A stretch of DNA of 64,000 nt, taken from contig NC_015761.1 of NCBI RefSeq assembly GCF_000252995.1, positions 1,736,001 through 1,800,000 on the forward strand. Reading direction: 5' to 3'. A program made the position numbers and the translations under genes. Position 1 is the first letter of the stretch, and each line of letters begins with the position of its first letter. Under the pieces are notes generated by a model. The model had not been told where the DNA came from. It ran no database searches and saw only the letters and a list, made by a program, of their open reading frames with translations. Source of the stretch: Salmonella bongori NCTC 12419 (lineage in GTDB: Bacteria > Pseudomonadota > Gammaproteobacteria > Enterobacterales > Enterobacteriaceae). Below are positions 35,635-45,947 of this stretch, one piece after another.

Positions 35635-38600
35635 TTTACGCTCTCCTGTACCTGGTCATTGCCTTCGCCATCCAACCAGTTAATGTTCTTCATCTTACGT
35701 ACCACTACAAATTCATCACGGTTAGAGCCGACGGTACCGTAGTAGTTAAAGCCATAGGCCAGCTGAGCATAGCCGCCGATCATATGGGTCGGTTTTGGCG
35801 TGATACGGGTCACCGAGTTGTGGATACCGCCGCGCTGCTGGGTGATTTCTGAACCCGGCAGATTAACGATACGTTCCTGCGCGTGGTACATCATGGTCAT
35901 CCCGGCGGGGACACGCTGGCTGACCACTGCACGGGCAGTTAATGCGCCGTTACTGTTAAAGACTTCAATCCAGTCGTTATCTTCGATGCCCAGATCTTTC
36001 GCATCGGCTTCACTCATCCACACAATCGGGCCGCCACGGGATAACGTCAGCATCAGCAGGTTGTCGCTATAGGTAGAGTGGATACCCCACTTCTGGTGCG
36101 GTGTCAGGAAGTTAAGCGCTTTTTCCGGATTACCGTTCGATTTCTCGCCCATCACCTCTTTCACTGAGCGGGTATCGATAGGCGGACGGTAAACCAACAG
36201 GCTTTCACCAAAATCACGCATCCACTGGTGGTCCTGATACAGCTGCTGGCGACCAGACAACGTACGCCATGGAATTAGCTCATGGACGTTGGTGTAACCG
36301 GCATTGTAAGAAACATGTTCATCTTCCAGACCAGACCAGGTCGGGCTGGAGATAATCTTACGCGGCTGCGCCTGAATATCGCGGAAGCGGATTTTCTCGT
36401 CTTCTTTATTCAGTGCCAGATGCGTGTGGTCTCGACCGGTAAATTCACTGAGTGCCGCCCAGGCTTTTACCGCCACCTGACCATTAGTTTCCGGTGCCAG
36501 CGTCAGGATCATTTCTGCCGCATCAATCGCCGTGTTGAGCATTGGCTGGCCTTTCGCCGGGCCTTCCGCCTTGGTGTAGTTAAGCTTACGCAGCAGATCC
36601 ATTTCGCTCTGGGTATTCCACGCAATACCTTTCCCACCGTTGCCGATTTTCTCCATCAGCGGGCCGATAGAGGTGAAACGCTCGTATGTCGCCGGATAAT
36701 CGCGCTCAACGGTCAGAATGTGCGGAGCGGTGACACCCGGAATCAGGTCGCATTCACCTTTCTTCCAGTCTTTGACATCCAGCGGCTGCGCCAGCTCGGC
36801 GGCAGAGTCATGCTGGATAGGTAGCGTCACTACATCCGTTTCTTTACCAAGATGCCCTACGCAAACTTCGGAGAATTTCTTCGCAATCGCTTTGTAGATT
36901 TCCCAGTCGCTCCTCGATTCCCAGGCAGGGTCAACGGCTGCCGACAAAGGATGAATAAACGGATGCATATCCGAAGTATTCATATCGTCTTTTTCATACC
37001 ATGTAGCGGTTGGCAGTACGATGTCGGAATACAGACAGGTGCTCGACAGACGGAAGTCCAGCGTCACCACCAGATCCAGCTTGCCGTCGAGGCCATTGTC
37101 CTGCCATTCCACTTCTTCTGGTTTAACGCCGCCTTGTTGACCCAGGTCTTTACCCTGAATACCGTGCTCGGTACCCAGCAGGTATTTCAGCATGTATTCA
37201 TGGCCTTTCCCGGAGGAACCGAGCAGGTTAGAACGCCAGATAAACAAGTTACGCGGATGGTTTTTACCGTTTTCCGGTTGTTCCGCTGCAAAGCGAATCG
37301 AGCCTTCCTTCAACGATTTGACCGTGTAATCTACCGGCGTCATACCGGCTTTTTCCGCTTCACGCGCGATATACAGTGGGTTGGTGCCTAACTGCGGCGC
37401 AGACGGCAACCAGCCCATCCTTTCCGCACGGACGTTAAAGTCGATCAGATGGCCGCTGTAACGTGATTTATCCGCCATCGGCGACAGCAGTTCCTGCGCG
37501 GTAACCGTCTCGTAGCGCCACTGACTGGAGTGGTTATAAAAGTAAGAGGTACTGTTCATGTGACGTGCCGGACGCTGCCAGTCAAGCGCGAACGCCAGTG
37601 GCTGCCAGCCGGTCTGCGGACGCAGTTTTTCCTGGCCGACATAGTGCGCCCAGCCGCCGCCGCTCTGGCCGATACAGCCACAAAACACCAGCATATTGAT
37701 CAAACCACGGTAGTTCATATCGAGATGGTACCAGTGGTTCAGACCCGCCCCCACAATGATCATTGAACGACCGTGTGTTTTATCGGCGTTATCGGCAAAT
37801 TCACGGGCAATACGCACGATCTGCGCGGCCGGAACACCGGTAATTTTCTCAGCCCACGCTGGGGTATATGCTTTGATTTCGTCGTAGCTGGTCGCACAGT
37901 TTTCGTCGTTCAGACCACGTTCCAGACCGTAGTTCGCCATGGTCAGATCGTAAACGGTGGTAACCAGCGCGGTAGAACCATCAGCCAGTTGCAGACGTTT
38001 AACTGGTAGCTTGTGCAGCAGCACGTTTTCCAGTTCAACGTTATTGAAATGCTCACTACCTTCGCCGCCAAAATAGGGGAAGCCGACCTCAGCAATGTCG
38101 TCCTGGCTACCCAGAATACTGAGCTGAAGTTCAGTTTTTTCACCGGTGGCGCCGTCACGCTGCTCAAGGTTCCATTTGCCTTTTTCCCCCCAGCGGAAGC
38201 CGATGGAGCCGTTCGGTGCCACCATTTCGCCATTACTGTTAATGGCAACGGTTTTCCATTCCGGATTATTTTCCTGACCCAGCGCATCGACCAGGTCTGC
38301 GGCGCGTAACATACGGCCTGCAGCATAGTAGCCATCACGCGCTTCCAGCATCACCAGCATCGGCATGTCGGTATAGCGACGGACGTAATCGGTAAAATAC
38401 TGACTCGGGTTATCGAGGTGGAACTCGCGTAGCATGACGTGTCCCATCGCCATCGCCATCGCCGCATCGGTCCCCTGCTTCGGCGCCAGCCACAAATCGC
38501 ACAGCTTGGCGATTTCAGCATAGTCTGGCGTCACTGCAACAGTTTTTGTCCCTTTGTAACGGACTTCGGTGAAGAAGTGTGCGTCCGGGGTACGGGTCTG

Positions 38601-39374
38601 CGGCACGTTAGAACCCCAGGCAATGATATAGCTGGAGTTGTACCAGTCGGCAGATTCCGGTACGTCGGTTTGTTCGCCCCAGGTCTGCGGAGAGGCTGGT
38701 GGTAAATCACAGTACCAGTCATAGAAACTCAGGCAGGTACCGCCAATTAGCGACAAATAACGCGCGCCGGAAGCATAAGAAACCATCGACATTGCCGGGA
38801 TCGGTGAGAATCCCGCAACGCGGTCAGGACCATAGGTTTTCACGGTGTAAACGTTTGAGGCGGCAATCAGCTCGTTAACTTCCTGCCAGGAGGAACGTAC
38901 AAAACCACCGCGTCCACGCGCTTGTTTGAAGCTTTTCGCTTTATCAGTGTCTTCAATAATAGATGCCCACGCCTCTACCGGATCGCGGTGCAATTTTTTC
39001 GCTTCACGCCACATCTTCATCAGACGTTTGCGCATTAACGGATATTTCAGACGGTTAGCACTGTAGAGATACCAGGAGTAACTGGCGCCGCGTGGGCAGC
39101 CGCGAGGTTCATGGTTTGGCATATCAGGACGGGTGCGCGGATAGTCGGTCTGCTGGGTCTCCCAGGTGACCAGACCGTTTTTCACATAAATTTTCCAGCT
39201 ACACGAACCGGTGCAGTTCACCCCATGGGTTGAGCGCACAATTTTGTCATGCTGCCAACGTTGGCGGTATCCGTCCTCCCAGTCCCGGTTTGTTTCGAGA
39301 AGCTGGCCGTGCCCATCGGCAAAGGTTTCGCCCTTCTGCTTGAAGTAGCGAAACCGGTCCAGGAATTTACTCAT
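35631..39374 (-). CDS. narG: Respiratory nitrate reductase alpha subunit
   Basis: A 1247-residue molybdenum enzyme that reduces nitrate to nitrite in the cytoplasm. The N-terminal THGVNCTGSCSWK provides the His and cysteines for FS0, and the body is the Mo-bisMGD domain. The start at 39374 follows a GGAGAAACCC site. Length and sequence are those of the enteric enzyme. Confidence 0.98.
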   Translation of the reverse strand: MSKFLDRFRYFKQKGETFADGHGQLLETNRDWEDGYRQRWQHDKIVRSTHGVNCTGSCSWKIYVKNGLVTWETQQTDYPRTRPDMPNHEPRGCPRGASYSWYLYSANRLKYPLMRKRLMKMWREAKKLHRDPVEAWASIIEDTDKAKSFKQARGRGGFVRSSWQEVNELIAASNVYTVKTYGPDRVAGFSPIPAMSMVSYASGARYLSLIGGTCLSFYDWYCDLPPASPQTWGEQTDVPESADWYNSSYIIAWGSNVPQTRTPDAHFFTEVRYKGTKTVAVTPDYAEIAKLCDLWLAPKQGTDAAMAMAMGHVMLREFHLDNPSQYFTDYVRRYTDMPMLVMLEARDGYYAAGRMLRAADLVDALGQENNPEWKTVAINSNGEMVAPNGSIGFRWGEKGKWNLEQRDGATGEKTELQLSILGSQDDIAEVGFPYFGGEGSEHFNNVELENVLLHKLPVKRLQLADGSTALVTTVYDLTMANYGLERGLNDENCATSYDEIKAYTPAWAEKITGVPAAQIVRIAREFADNADKTHGRSMIIVGAGLNHWYHLDMNYRGLINMLVFCGCIGQSGGGWAHYVGQEKLRPQTGWQPLAFALDWQRPARHMNSTSYFYNHSSQWRYETVTAQELLSPMADKSRYSGHLIDFNVRAERMGWLPSAPQLGTNPLYIAREAEKAGMTPVDYTVKSLKEGSIRFAAEQPENGKNHPRNLFIWRSNLLGSSGKGHEYMLKYLLGTEHGIQGKDLGQQGGVKPEEVEWQDNGLDGKLDLVVTLDFRLSSTCLYSDIVLPTATWYEKDDMNTSDMHPFIHPLSAAVDPAWESRSDWEIYKAIAKKFSEVCVGHLGKETDVVTLPIQHDSAAELAQPLDVKDWKKGECDLIPGVTAPHILTVERDYPATYERFTSIGPLMEKIGNGGKGIAWNTQSEMDLLRKLNYTKAEGPAKGQPMLNTAIDAAEMILTLAPETNGQVAVKAWAALSEFTGRDHTHLALNKEDEKIRFRDIQAQPRKIISSPTWSGLEDEHVSYNAGYTNVHELIPWRTLSGRQQLYQDHQWMRDFGESLLVYRPPIDTRSVKEVMGEKSNGNPEKALNFLTPHQKWGIHSTYSDNLLMLTLSRGGPIVWMSEADAKDLGIEDNDWIEVFNSNGALTARAVVSQRVPAGMTMMYHAQERIVNLPGSEITQQRGGIHNSVTRITPKPTHMIGGYAQLAYGFNYYGTVGSNRDEFVVVRKMKNINWLDGEGNDQVQESVK

Positions 39375-39716
39375 CGGGTTTCTCCTGTGTGGAGCCTCAC
39401 GGCTCTCTGATAAATCGACATTGCTTAACTAACGGCGAAGGTAACGCGCTGAATGGACGTGGGAATTGACAACGATCAAGGCGAACAGGGATGTAAACGC
39501 CAGCGCCTTCGTCTGTATACCCCTTTTGGAGGAGGCTTTTATTTTAATTATTTGTTTGATTTAACTAGAAAAAAATAAATGCAGGCCTTTCCTGAATGTT
39601 AAATTTTCAACAAGTGGGTATTAAGGGGTATCTTCCTGAATGACAGGTGCAGTTCCCCGCAGCCAGACAGATGATGAATTCCTGTTGTCATTAAGTATGT
39701 TGTAACTAAATAGAAA
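39375..39716 (-). promoter_or_regulatory. narG promoter region with FNR and NarL sites
   Basis: TTGACaacgATCAA at 39466-39479 is an FNR site (one mismatch), placed as in the known narG promoter. NarL heptamers of the TACCCCT type are seen at 39517-39523 and, on the minus strand, at 39614-39630 (TACCCCTTAATACCC). The AT-rich block 39540-39590 between them is a good place for IHF. Together these explain nitrate and anaerobic induction. Confidence 0.75.
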
Positions 39717-39744
39717 TAAAAAAAAGCGCGGTCTAACGCCGCGC
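39717..39744 (-). terminator. Terminator after narK (minus strand)
   Basis: GCGCGG and CCGCGC pair around a 7-base loop; on the minus strand seven or more Ts follow. Confidence 0.88.
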
Positions 39745-39760
39745 AAAGGATAATCAAATA

Positions 39761-41158
39761 TTACTTGTTATTTTTAGAATGACGGCCATATACCGCCCAG
39801 GTAATCACGACGCAGGCGATATAAAAAACAAGAAAGATCTTCATCGCACCGACCGGCGAGCCAGTTAATGCCAAAGACGAACCAAACGCTTTCGGAATAA
39901 AAAAGCCGCCAATCGCGCCAATCGCGGAAATAAAGCCCAGCGCTGCCGCCGTATCAGTCGCGGCTTCACGCATGGCTCTTTCTTCCGTTCCACCTTCCGC
40001 TTTTACCCTGTCCATCGTCAGCTTACGAAAGATAACGGAGATCATCTGGAAGGTAGAACCACTCCCCAGCCCTGCCGTCAGGAACAGCGCCAGGAAAACC
40101 ACGTAGAATGCAATAAAGCTACCGCCAATACCGCCGGTAGGTAATGTTAAGAACAGCAGTCCGCTGAAGATCGCCATCAAAACAAAGTTGATAAGCGTGA
40201 CGCGAGTTCCGCCCAGACGGTCAGAAATTGCGCCGCCTGCCGAACGTGCCAGCGCGCCGATAAACGGACCGAAGAATGCGTAATGCAGGATCTGTACATC
40301 CGGGAATTGGGTTTTAGAAAGCATAGCGAAACCCGCGGAAAAACCGATAAATGATCCGAAAGTCGCCAGATACAGCAGGCTCATGATCCACAGATGACCA
40401 CGCTTAAGCACGGGCAATTGCTCTCTTAACGAAGCCTTAGACGTTGCCAGTTCGTTCATACCGAACCAGGCCGCAAGCGTAAAAATGGCCAGGAAAGGAA
40501 CCCAAATCCAGGCAGCATTGGCCAGATAAAGCTGCGAACCGTCCGGCTGTTCTACACCGTGACTACCGAAAGCGGCAAAAATAGAGAGCGAAACCACCAG
40601 CGGCGCAACCAACTGCATCACGCTCACGCCCATATTCCCCAAACCACCATTCAGTCCCAGCGCACCACCCTGCTTTTGCTTAGGAAAGAAAAAGCTGATA
40701 TTTGCCATACTGGAGGCAAAATTTGCCCCCGCAAAACCGCATAGCAGGGAAATAATAATAAAAGTACTAAATGGCGTACTGGTATCCTGAACAGCAAAGC
40801 CTAACCATACGCAAGGCACAATGAGGATGCCGGTACTGAACGCTGTCCAGCGACGTCCGCCGAACAGCGGAACCATAAAAGAATAAGGCACACGCAGCAA
40901 CGCACCGGAAACGGATGGTAACGCAGTAAGCATAAAGAGCTGATCGGTCGTAAAATTAAATCCCACTTTTGGCAAATTCACCGCTACTGCACTAAATAGC
41001 ATCCAGACACAAAATGCCAGCAGTAAACAGGGAACGGAAATCCATAAATTGCGGCTGGCAACACGATGGCCGCGCTGTTGCCAGAATGCCGGATCTTCCG
41101 GACGCCATTCTGTAATAACAGCGCCAGTTGCCCTTTCCGGGACGGATGAGTGACTCAT
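39761..41158 (-). CDS. narK: Nitrate/nitrite antiporter NarK
   Basis: A 465-residue, twelve-helix MFS transporter of the nitrate-nitrite porter family, with the NNP motif GLNGGLGNMGVSVMQ and the substrate-contacting Arg regions. It exchanges cytoplasmic nitrite for nitrate. The start at 41158 (MSHSSVPERATG) fits the E. coli length; an upstream in-frame ATG at 41194 is weaker. narK is transcribed away from narX. Confidence 0.96.
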   Translation of the reverse strand: MSHSSVPERATGAVITEWRPEDPAFWQQRGHRVASRNLWISVPCLLLAFCVWMLFSAVAVNLPKVGFNFTTDQLFMLTALPSVSGALLRVPYSFMVPLFGGRRWTAFSTGILIVPCVWLGFAVQDTSTPFSTFIIISLLCGFAGANFASSMANISFFFPKQKQGGALGLNGGLGNMGVSVMQLVAPLVVSLSIFAAFGSHGVEQPDGSQLYLANAAWIWVPFLAIFTLAAWFGMNELATSKASLREQLPVLKRGHLWIMSLLYLATFGSFIGFSAGFAMLSKTQFPDVQILHYAFFGPFIGALARSAGGAISDRLGGTRVTLINFVLMAIFSGLLFLTLPTGGIGGSFIAFYVVFLALFLTAGLGSGSTFQMISVIFRKLTMDRVKAEGGTEERAMREAATDTAAALGFISAIGAIGGFFIPKAFGSSLALTGSPVGAMKIFLVFYIACVVITWAVYGRHSKNNK

Positions 41159-41182
41159 AGACACCTCTGATTCTTGATTCGA

Positions 41183-41498
41183 TGTCTGCCACATTAGGGT
41201 TTACAGCCGAAGGTAAGTTGATATAAATCAAAGGAAAAGTCGTCATCACGGACGGCTAAAAAACGTTATCACCCTTTATGAGTAGGTTTTTACGCGAAAA
41301 AAGATGTGGTTTTTCACCAGGCTGGGGCGTTCTACTCCTTCCCGTTGCAAAAGCCTCTCCGCTACGACAATTAAGGAGTAACTCGTTATAGGTATGGGTA
41401 TACTCCGGTGTATCGTTGAGAATAACGTCACCGCCGACTAACATCCCCCTTGTTTGCTACGGTTTCTCGGCGCCAATACCCCGAAGAAAGAAGGTAAC
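41183..41498. promoter_or_regulatory. narK-narX divergent control region with a perfect FNR site
   Basis: TTGATataaATCAA at 41218-41231 is a perfect FNR consensus. Counting 41.5 bases from its centre would put the narK start of transcription near 41183. Candidate NarL heptamers (TACTCCT, TACCCAT-type) occur at 41330-41410. This arrangement gives nitrate- and FNR-dependent narK expression. Confidence 0.7.
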
Positions 41499-43295
41499 AT
41501 GTTTAAACGTTGTTTCTCTCCTCTTACGCTGGTTAACCAACTGGCGCTTATTGTTATGCTTTCTACCGCTATCGGCGTGGCAGGTATGGCCATTTCCGGC
41601 TGGCTGGTTCAGGGCGTGCAGGGTAGCGCTCATGCCATTAACAAAGCAGGCTCCTTACGCATGCAAAGTTATCGGCTGCTGGCCGCTGTCCCACTGGATG
41701 CCAGCGATCAAAAACTGTTGGATGAAATGGAACAGACGGCATTTAGCCCGGAGCTGGCCCGTGCCGCCGAGCGGGATGGACAGCAAAAGCAGTTAAAAGC
41801 CTTGCAGGATTACTGGCATAACGAACTCTCACCAGGACTGCAGCACGCGCAAAACGCACATGCCGTCGCGGAAGATGTCACTCGCTTTGTGGCAGGTCTG
41901 GATCGGCTGGTTACCTCCTTTGATCATACCACTGAATTACGCATCGAACGCGTGGTATTAGTTCACCGGGTTATGGCGATTTTTATGGCGCTATTGCTCA
42001 TCTTTACCATTATCTGGCTACGCGTTCGCCTTTTGCAGCCATGGAAACAACTGTTATTGATGGCGCGCGCCGTCAGCCAGCGCGATTTTACCCAACGGGC
42101 CAGTATCAGTGGACGTAATGAAATGGCCGCGTTGGGGTCGGCGCTTAATAATATGTCTGAAGAATTGGCCGAAAGTTATGCGGTGCTGGAACAGCGGGTG
42201 CAGGAAAAAACGGCCGGGCTGGAGCATAAAAACCAGATCCTCTCATTTTTGTGGCAAGCCAACCGCCGTCTGCATTCGCAGGCTCCGCTCTGTGAGCGTC
42301 TCTCTCCGGTACTGAACGGCCTGCAAAATTTAACGCAATTACATGATATTGAACTGCGGGTCTATGACCTGGAAGATGAAGATAATCATCAGGAATTTAC
42401 CTGCCAGTCAGACATCAGTTGCGATGATAAAGGCTGCCATCTTTGCCCGCGTAATGCCCTGCCGATGATTAATGGCGGTACAACCCTAAAATGGCGGCTC
42501 ACCGATGCTCACACACAATACGGTATTTTGCTGGCGACACTGCCCTATGGCCGCCATCTTAGCCACGATCAGCAACAACTGGTGGACACTCTGGTGGAAC
42601 AACTTACCGCCACTCTGGCGCTCGACAGGCACCAGGAACGCCAGCAACAGTTGATTGTCATGGAAGAGCGTGCCACCATTGCCCGCGAATTGCATGATTC
42701 TATTGCTCAGTCGCTCTCTTGTATGAAAATGCAGGTGAGCTGCCTGCAAATGCAGGGCGACGCGTTACCGCAAAATAGCCGTGAGTTACTCAGCCAAATT
42801 CGCCATGAGCTCAACAGCTCCTGGGCGCAACTGCGCGAACTGTTAACCACTTTCCGGTTACAACTGACGGAACCCGGCCTGCGTCCGGCGCTGGAAGCAA
42901 GCTGCCAGGAGTTCAGCGCCCGGTTCGGTTTTACGGTAAAACTGGATTATCAGCTTCCCCCCCGTCTGGTGCCTTCACACCAGGCGATACATCTGCTGCA
43001 AATTGCCAGGGAAGCGCTTAGTAACGCCCTTAAACACTCCCGCGCCGACGACGTGGTGGTGTCAGTAACGCAGAATGGCAAACAGGTCAAACTGAAAGTA
43101 CAGGATAACGGCTGCGGTGTTCCGGAAAACGCCGAACGCAATAATCATTACGGCATGATCATCATGCGTGATCGGGCGCAAAGTTTGCGCGGCGATTGCC
43201 AGGTACGCCGACGTGAGACTGGCGGAACAGAGGTCACTGTTACTTTTATTCCAGAAACAAACTTCACAGAAACCCAGGGAGATCCCCATGAATAA
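41499..43295 (+). CDS. narX: Nitrate/nitrite sensor kinase NarX
   Basis: A 598-residue membrane histidine kinase. Two transmembrane helices (about 15-38 and 152-174) flank the periplasmic sensor; the P-box is INKAGSLRMQSYRLL. HAMP, a Cys-rich central module (CQSDISCDDKGCHLCPRN) and an HPK7 kinase follow, with His399 in ARELHDSIAQSLS and the ATP-lid DNGCGVPENAERNHYG-like region (DNGCGVPENAERNNHYG). The ATG at 41499 follows AAGGTAAC. It phosphorylates NarL and overlaps narL by 8 bases. Confidence 0.96.
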   Translation: MFKRCFSPLTLVNQLALIVMLSTAIGVAGMAISGWLVQGVQGSAHAINKAGSLRMQSYRLLAAVPLDASDQKLLDEMEQTAFSPELARAAERDGQQKQLKALQDYWHNELSPGLQHAQNAHAVAEDVTRFVAGLDRLVTSFDHTTELRIERVVLVHRVMAIFMALLLIFTIIWLRVRLLQPWKQLLLMARAVSQRDFTQRASISGRNEMAALGSALNNMSEELAESYAVLEQRVQEKTAGLEHKNQILSFLWQANRRLHSQAPLCERLSPVLNGLQNLTQLHDIELRVYDLEDEDNHQEFTCQSDISCDDKGCHLCPRNALPMINGGTTLKWRLTDAHTQYGILLATLPYGRHLSHDQQQLVDTLVEQLTATLALDRHQERQQQLIVMEERATIARELHDSIAQSLSCMKMQVSCLQMQGDALPQNSRELLSQIRHELNSSWAQLRELLTTFRLQLTEPGLRPALEASCQEFSARFGFTVKLDYQLPPRLVPSHQAIHLLQIAREALSNALKHSRADDVVVSVTQNGKQVKLKVQDNGCGVPENAERNNHYGMIIMRDRAQSLRGDCQVRRRETGGTEVTVTFIPETNFTETQGDPHE

Positions 43296-43938
43296 TCAGG
43301 AACCGGCAACTATCCTGTTAATCGACGACCATCCGATGCTACGGACCGGTGTAAAGCAGCTTGTGAGTATGGCCCCCGATATCAGCGTAATCGGAGAAGC
43401 CAGCAACGGTGAACAGGGTATTGAACTGGCAGAGTCGCTCGATCCCGATCTCATCCTGCTTGATCTGAATATGCCTGGAATGAACGGCCTCGAAACGTTG
43501 GATAAATTACGCGAAAAAGCACTATCAGGGCGTATTGTAGTGTTCAGCGTGTCCAATCATGAAGAAGATGTCGTTACGGCGCTAAAACGCGGCGCAGATG
43601 GCTATCTGTTGAAAGACATGGAACCGGAAGACTTACTCAAAGCATTACAACAGGCCGCCGCCGGGGAAATGGTATTAAGCGAAGCGTTAACCCCAGTACT
43701 GGCGGCAAGTCTGCGGGCGAACCGTGCTACCTCCGATCGCGATGTGACCCAACTAACCCCGCGCGAACGCGATATTCTGAAGCTTATCGCGCAGGGCTTG
43801 CCAAACAAGATGATTGCCCGCCGTCTGGACATTACCGAAAGTACAGTCAAAGTGCATGTGAAACATATGCTCAAGAAAATGAAGCTGAAGTCGCGCGTGG
43901 AAGCCGCTGTCTGGGTTCATCAGGAACGTATCTTTTAA
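43288..43938 (+). CDS. narL: Nitrate/nitrite response regulator NarL
   Basis: A 216-residue response regulator: receiver domain with Asp59 (LILLDLNMPGMNG) and a LuxR-type HTH near 150-210 (LTPRERDILKLIAQGLPNKMI). It binds TACYNMT heptamers, which appear near narG and narK in this window. The ATG at 43288 lies inside the end of narX after AGGGAGAT. The stop touches ychO with no gap. Confidence 0.97.
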   Translation: MNNQEPATILLIDDHPMLRTGVKQLVSMAPDISVIGEASNGEQGIELAESLDPDLILLDLNMPGMNGLETLDKLREKALSGRIVVFSVSNHEEDVVTALKRGADGYLLKDMEPEDLLKALQQAAAGEMVLSEALTPVLAASLRANRATSDRDVTQLTPRERDILKLIAQGLPNKMIARRLDITESTVKVHVKHMLKKMKLKSRVEAAVWVHQERIF

Positions 43939-43950
43939 TTATTGTTCCTG
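43921..43950. terminator. Inverted repeat across the abutting narL and ychO stops
   Basis: CAGGAAC and GTTCCTG (7 bp, 16-base AT-rich loop) span the last codons of both convergent genes, whose stop codons meet at 43938/43939. It may serve as a bidirectional terminator embedded in coding sequence, but the T content after it is modest. Confidence 0.45.
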
Positions 43951-45339
43951 AAACTGTTGCCACTGTGGATTATCGTCCGGTATCGTGACAAATGGTTCAG
44001 TCAGCGCGAGCGTGATCTCATTGGAAGAGACACGCTGACCTTTTTCGTCTTCGACAACCACCGATAAACGCCAGCGATTTGTCGCGCCTTCGCGGTTATC
44101 CCAGGCCGGCATAATGATTGTCCAACCCTCGGTACTGCTGGTATTCGTTCCTGCCGTCAGGCTTAATGCCTGCGTATCGCCCTGCCAGCTCAGATGACGA
44201 ATACTGTGTACGCTGCGCACCTGCAGTTTTAATGCCACCGTCTCGCCAGGCGTAAGATCCCATGGCGGCGTCGCCAGAAAAACCGTTAATGTTTTACGCT
44301 GCCGGTACTCCATTGTTGGCAGAGCGTTACGCTGTGGCATATCATAGCGACTACCGCGTAATGACTGGCTTTGCGCTACTTCGCTGGCGGCAAGCTGTTT
44401 TTTTAGCGGCACGCCGAAACGGTAGTTAAGTTTAAGGCCAAGGTTATTCTGACTGACGCCACTCTCCCCCTGTTTGTGTTGGGCGGTCACAGTCAGCAGC
44501 GGCACAGGCGTATAGTTGAGACCCAGTTTTAGCGCAACGGGATTATGATATCCTGTCCCGGAGTCAAACAGATCCACGCTGTCGCCAAAATACTGCTCCA
44601 GGCTAACGCTGGTATTGATATACTGGTAAAACGGCAACCGCATTTGTGCATTGATATCATACCCGCGTGCCATTCGCTGTTCCAGGGTCGCCGTATGCGT
44701 CTGCCAGTCTGCAAGAGGCTGATAATAGTTGGCAGATAAACGCAAATATTCTCCCCATGCCTCTGCGCCAACCCCGGCGCGCTGCACGTTTTCGTCCAAC
44801 AGATTATCATAAAAAGTGTTATAACCCAGAAGCCAGCCATCTTGCGCCCAACGCTGGCCCACACCAATGTTACTTACCAGGCCTTCTGCCTGTTGCGTCA
44901 GTCCCAGCTGACTCCAGGTCAGATAGCGTTGTTTATCCTGTAAAGGAATAAACCAACTTCCGCGGCTACCGTTAAAATGACCTTCGTTATCGATTTTCAC
45001 ATCAACGCTGGCGCTCCCCCAGGCCGACAACCAGCTTTCAAGTTGCTGATTCACCTGCCCGCTAACCACATCGCGCATTTGTCCGAAAGCAAATTGCCGG
45101 GCCTGTTCACCTGTATCCAGGGCGTTATTCTTCATGCTGGCTTCGCCAAATGCTTTGACCATCTCGGCAAACTGTTTCTCCTCTTCGTGGGATTCCGGCG
45201 TCACCCCTAAATCCGGCAGACGGTTTTGATCGAAGGGGTCTTTTGCCTGTGGTGCGGGCACGGTCTGGGCGCGGGTCGCACCACTGGCAATCAGCAGAAG
45301 AAGAGAGAGTGAAAATAAACGAAAAACAGTACGGCTCAA
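43939..45339 (-). CDS. ychO: Invasin/intimin-like beta-barrel protein YchO
   Basis: A 466-residue protein with a signal peptide (MSRTVFRLFSLSLLLLIASGATRA), an inverse-autotransporter beta-barrel (residues about 90-320, WFIPLQDKQRYLTWSQ and later YRFGVPLKKQL) and a C-terminal Ig-like segment (residues 340-466). It matches E. coli YchO/YchP, the intimin-like short form. It is likely an outer-membrane protein; a role in adhesion or invasion is suggested by the family only. Confidence 0.92.
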   Translation of the reverse strand: MSRTVFRLFSLSLLLLIASGATRAQTVPAPQAKDPFDQNRLPDLGVTPESHEEEKQFAEMVKAFGEASMKNNALDTGEQARQFAFGQMRDVVSGQVNQQLESWLSAWGSASVDVKIDNEGHFNGSRGSWFIPLQDKQRYLTWSQLGLTQQAEGLVSNIGVGQRWAQDGWLLGYNTFYDNLLDENVQRAGVGAEAWGEYLRLSANYYQPLADWQTHTATLEQRMARGYDINAQMRLPFYQYINTSVSLEQYFGDSVDLFDSGTGYHNPVALKLGLNYTPVPLLTVTAQHKQGESGVSQNNLGLKLNYRFGVPLKKQLAASEVAQSQSLRGSRYDMPQRNALPTMEYRQRKTLTVFLATPPWDLTPGETVALKLQVRSVHSIRHLSWQGDTQALSLTAGTNTSSTEGWTIIMPAWDNREGATNRWRLSVVVEDEKGQRVSSNEITLALTEPFVTIPDDNPQWQQFQEQ

Positions 45340-45568
45340 CGTGTCGGCAACTTCTTACAGCAAAAGATTAAAAGAATGGCATGAAGGTAAACCATAACGT
45401 GTCCAGACAAGTTTTGCAGCATTTTCTCTCGCTTCCAGGAATATCCTTATTTTTCCCCGGGAATATAACGCGCCGTCCCGCCATTTCCCCCGCTTATTTG
45501 GCGGCATTCGGTTCCCGAGGTAACATAGTCTTATTGTCGACAACATATCTCCAGGAGGAGTGTGACCT

Positions 45569-45922
45569 ATGCAAAATATCGTGATTATCGCTAACGGTGC
45601 CGCCTACGGCAGCGAATCGTTATTTAATAGTCTGCGTCTGGCCATTGCGCTGCGTGAACAGGAAAGCTCTCTCGATTTGCGCCTGTTTTTGATGTCAGAT
45701 GCCGTAACGGCGGGATTACGCGGCCAAAAACCAGCTGAGGGCTACAATATTCAGCAAATGCTGGAGATTCTGACCGCGCAAAACGTGCCAGTAAAATTAT
45801 GCAAAACCTGTACGGACGGACGTGGTATTACCACTCTGCCGCTCATTGACGGCGTGGAAGTCGGAACGCTGGTCGAGCTGGCGCAATGGACACTGTCAGC
45901 AGACAAAGTGCTGACGTTTTGA
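45569..45922 (+). CDS. ychN: DsrE-family protein YchN
   Basis: A 117-residue DsrE/TusD-like protein. It contains two conserved cysteines in KLCKTCTDGRG (the family's active-site pattern) and forms hexamers in E. coli. A sulfur-relay role is possible but not shown. It is divergent from ychO; GGAGGAG precedes the ATG. Confidence 0.92.
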   Translation: MQNIVIIANGAAYGSESLFNSLRLAIALREQESSLDLRLFLMSDAVTAGLRGQKPAEGYNIQQMLEILTAQNVPVKLCKTCTDGRGITTLPLIDGVEVGTLVELAQWTLSADKVLTF

Positions 45923-45947
45923 ATCTGCGCGCGGGAAACCTCCCGCG

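Noticed and set aside
34096..39374. Multiple 100-180-codon frames antisense to narG, narH and narJ
   Set aside because: High-GC coding genes create such frames; none has a ribosome site or family motif.
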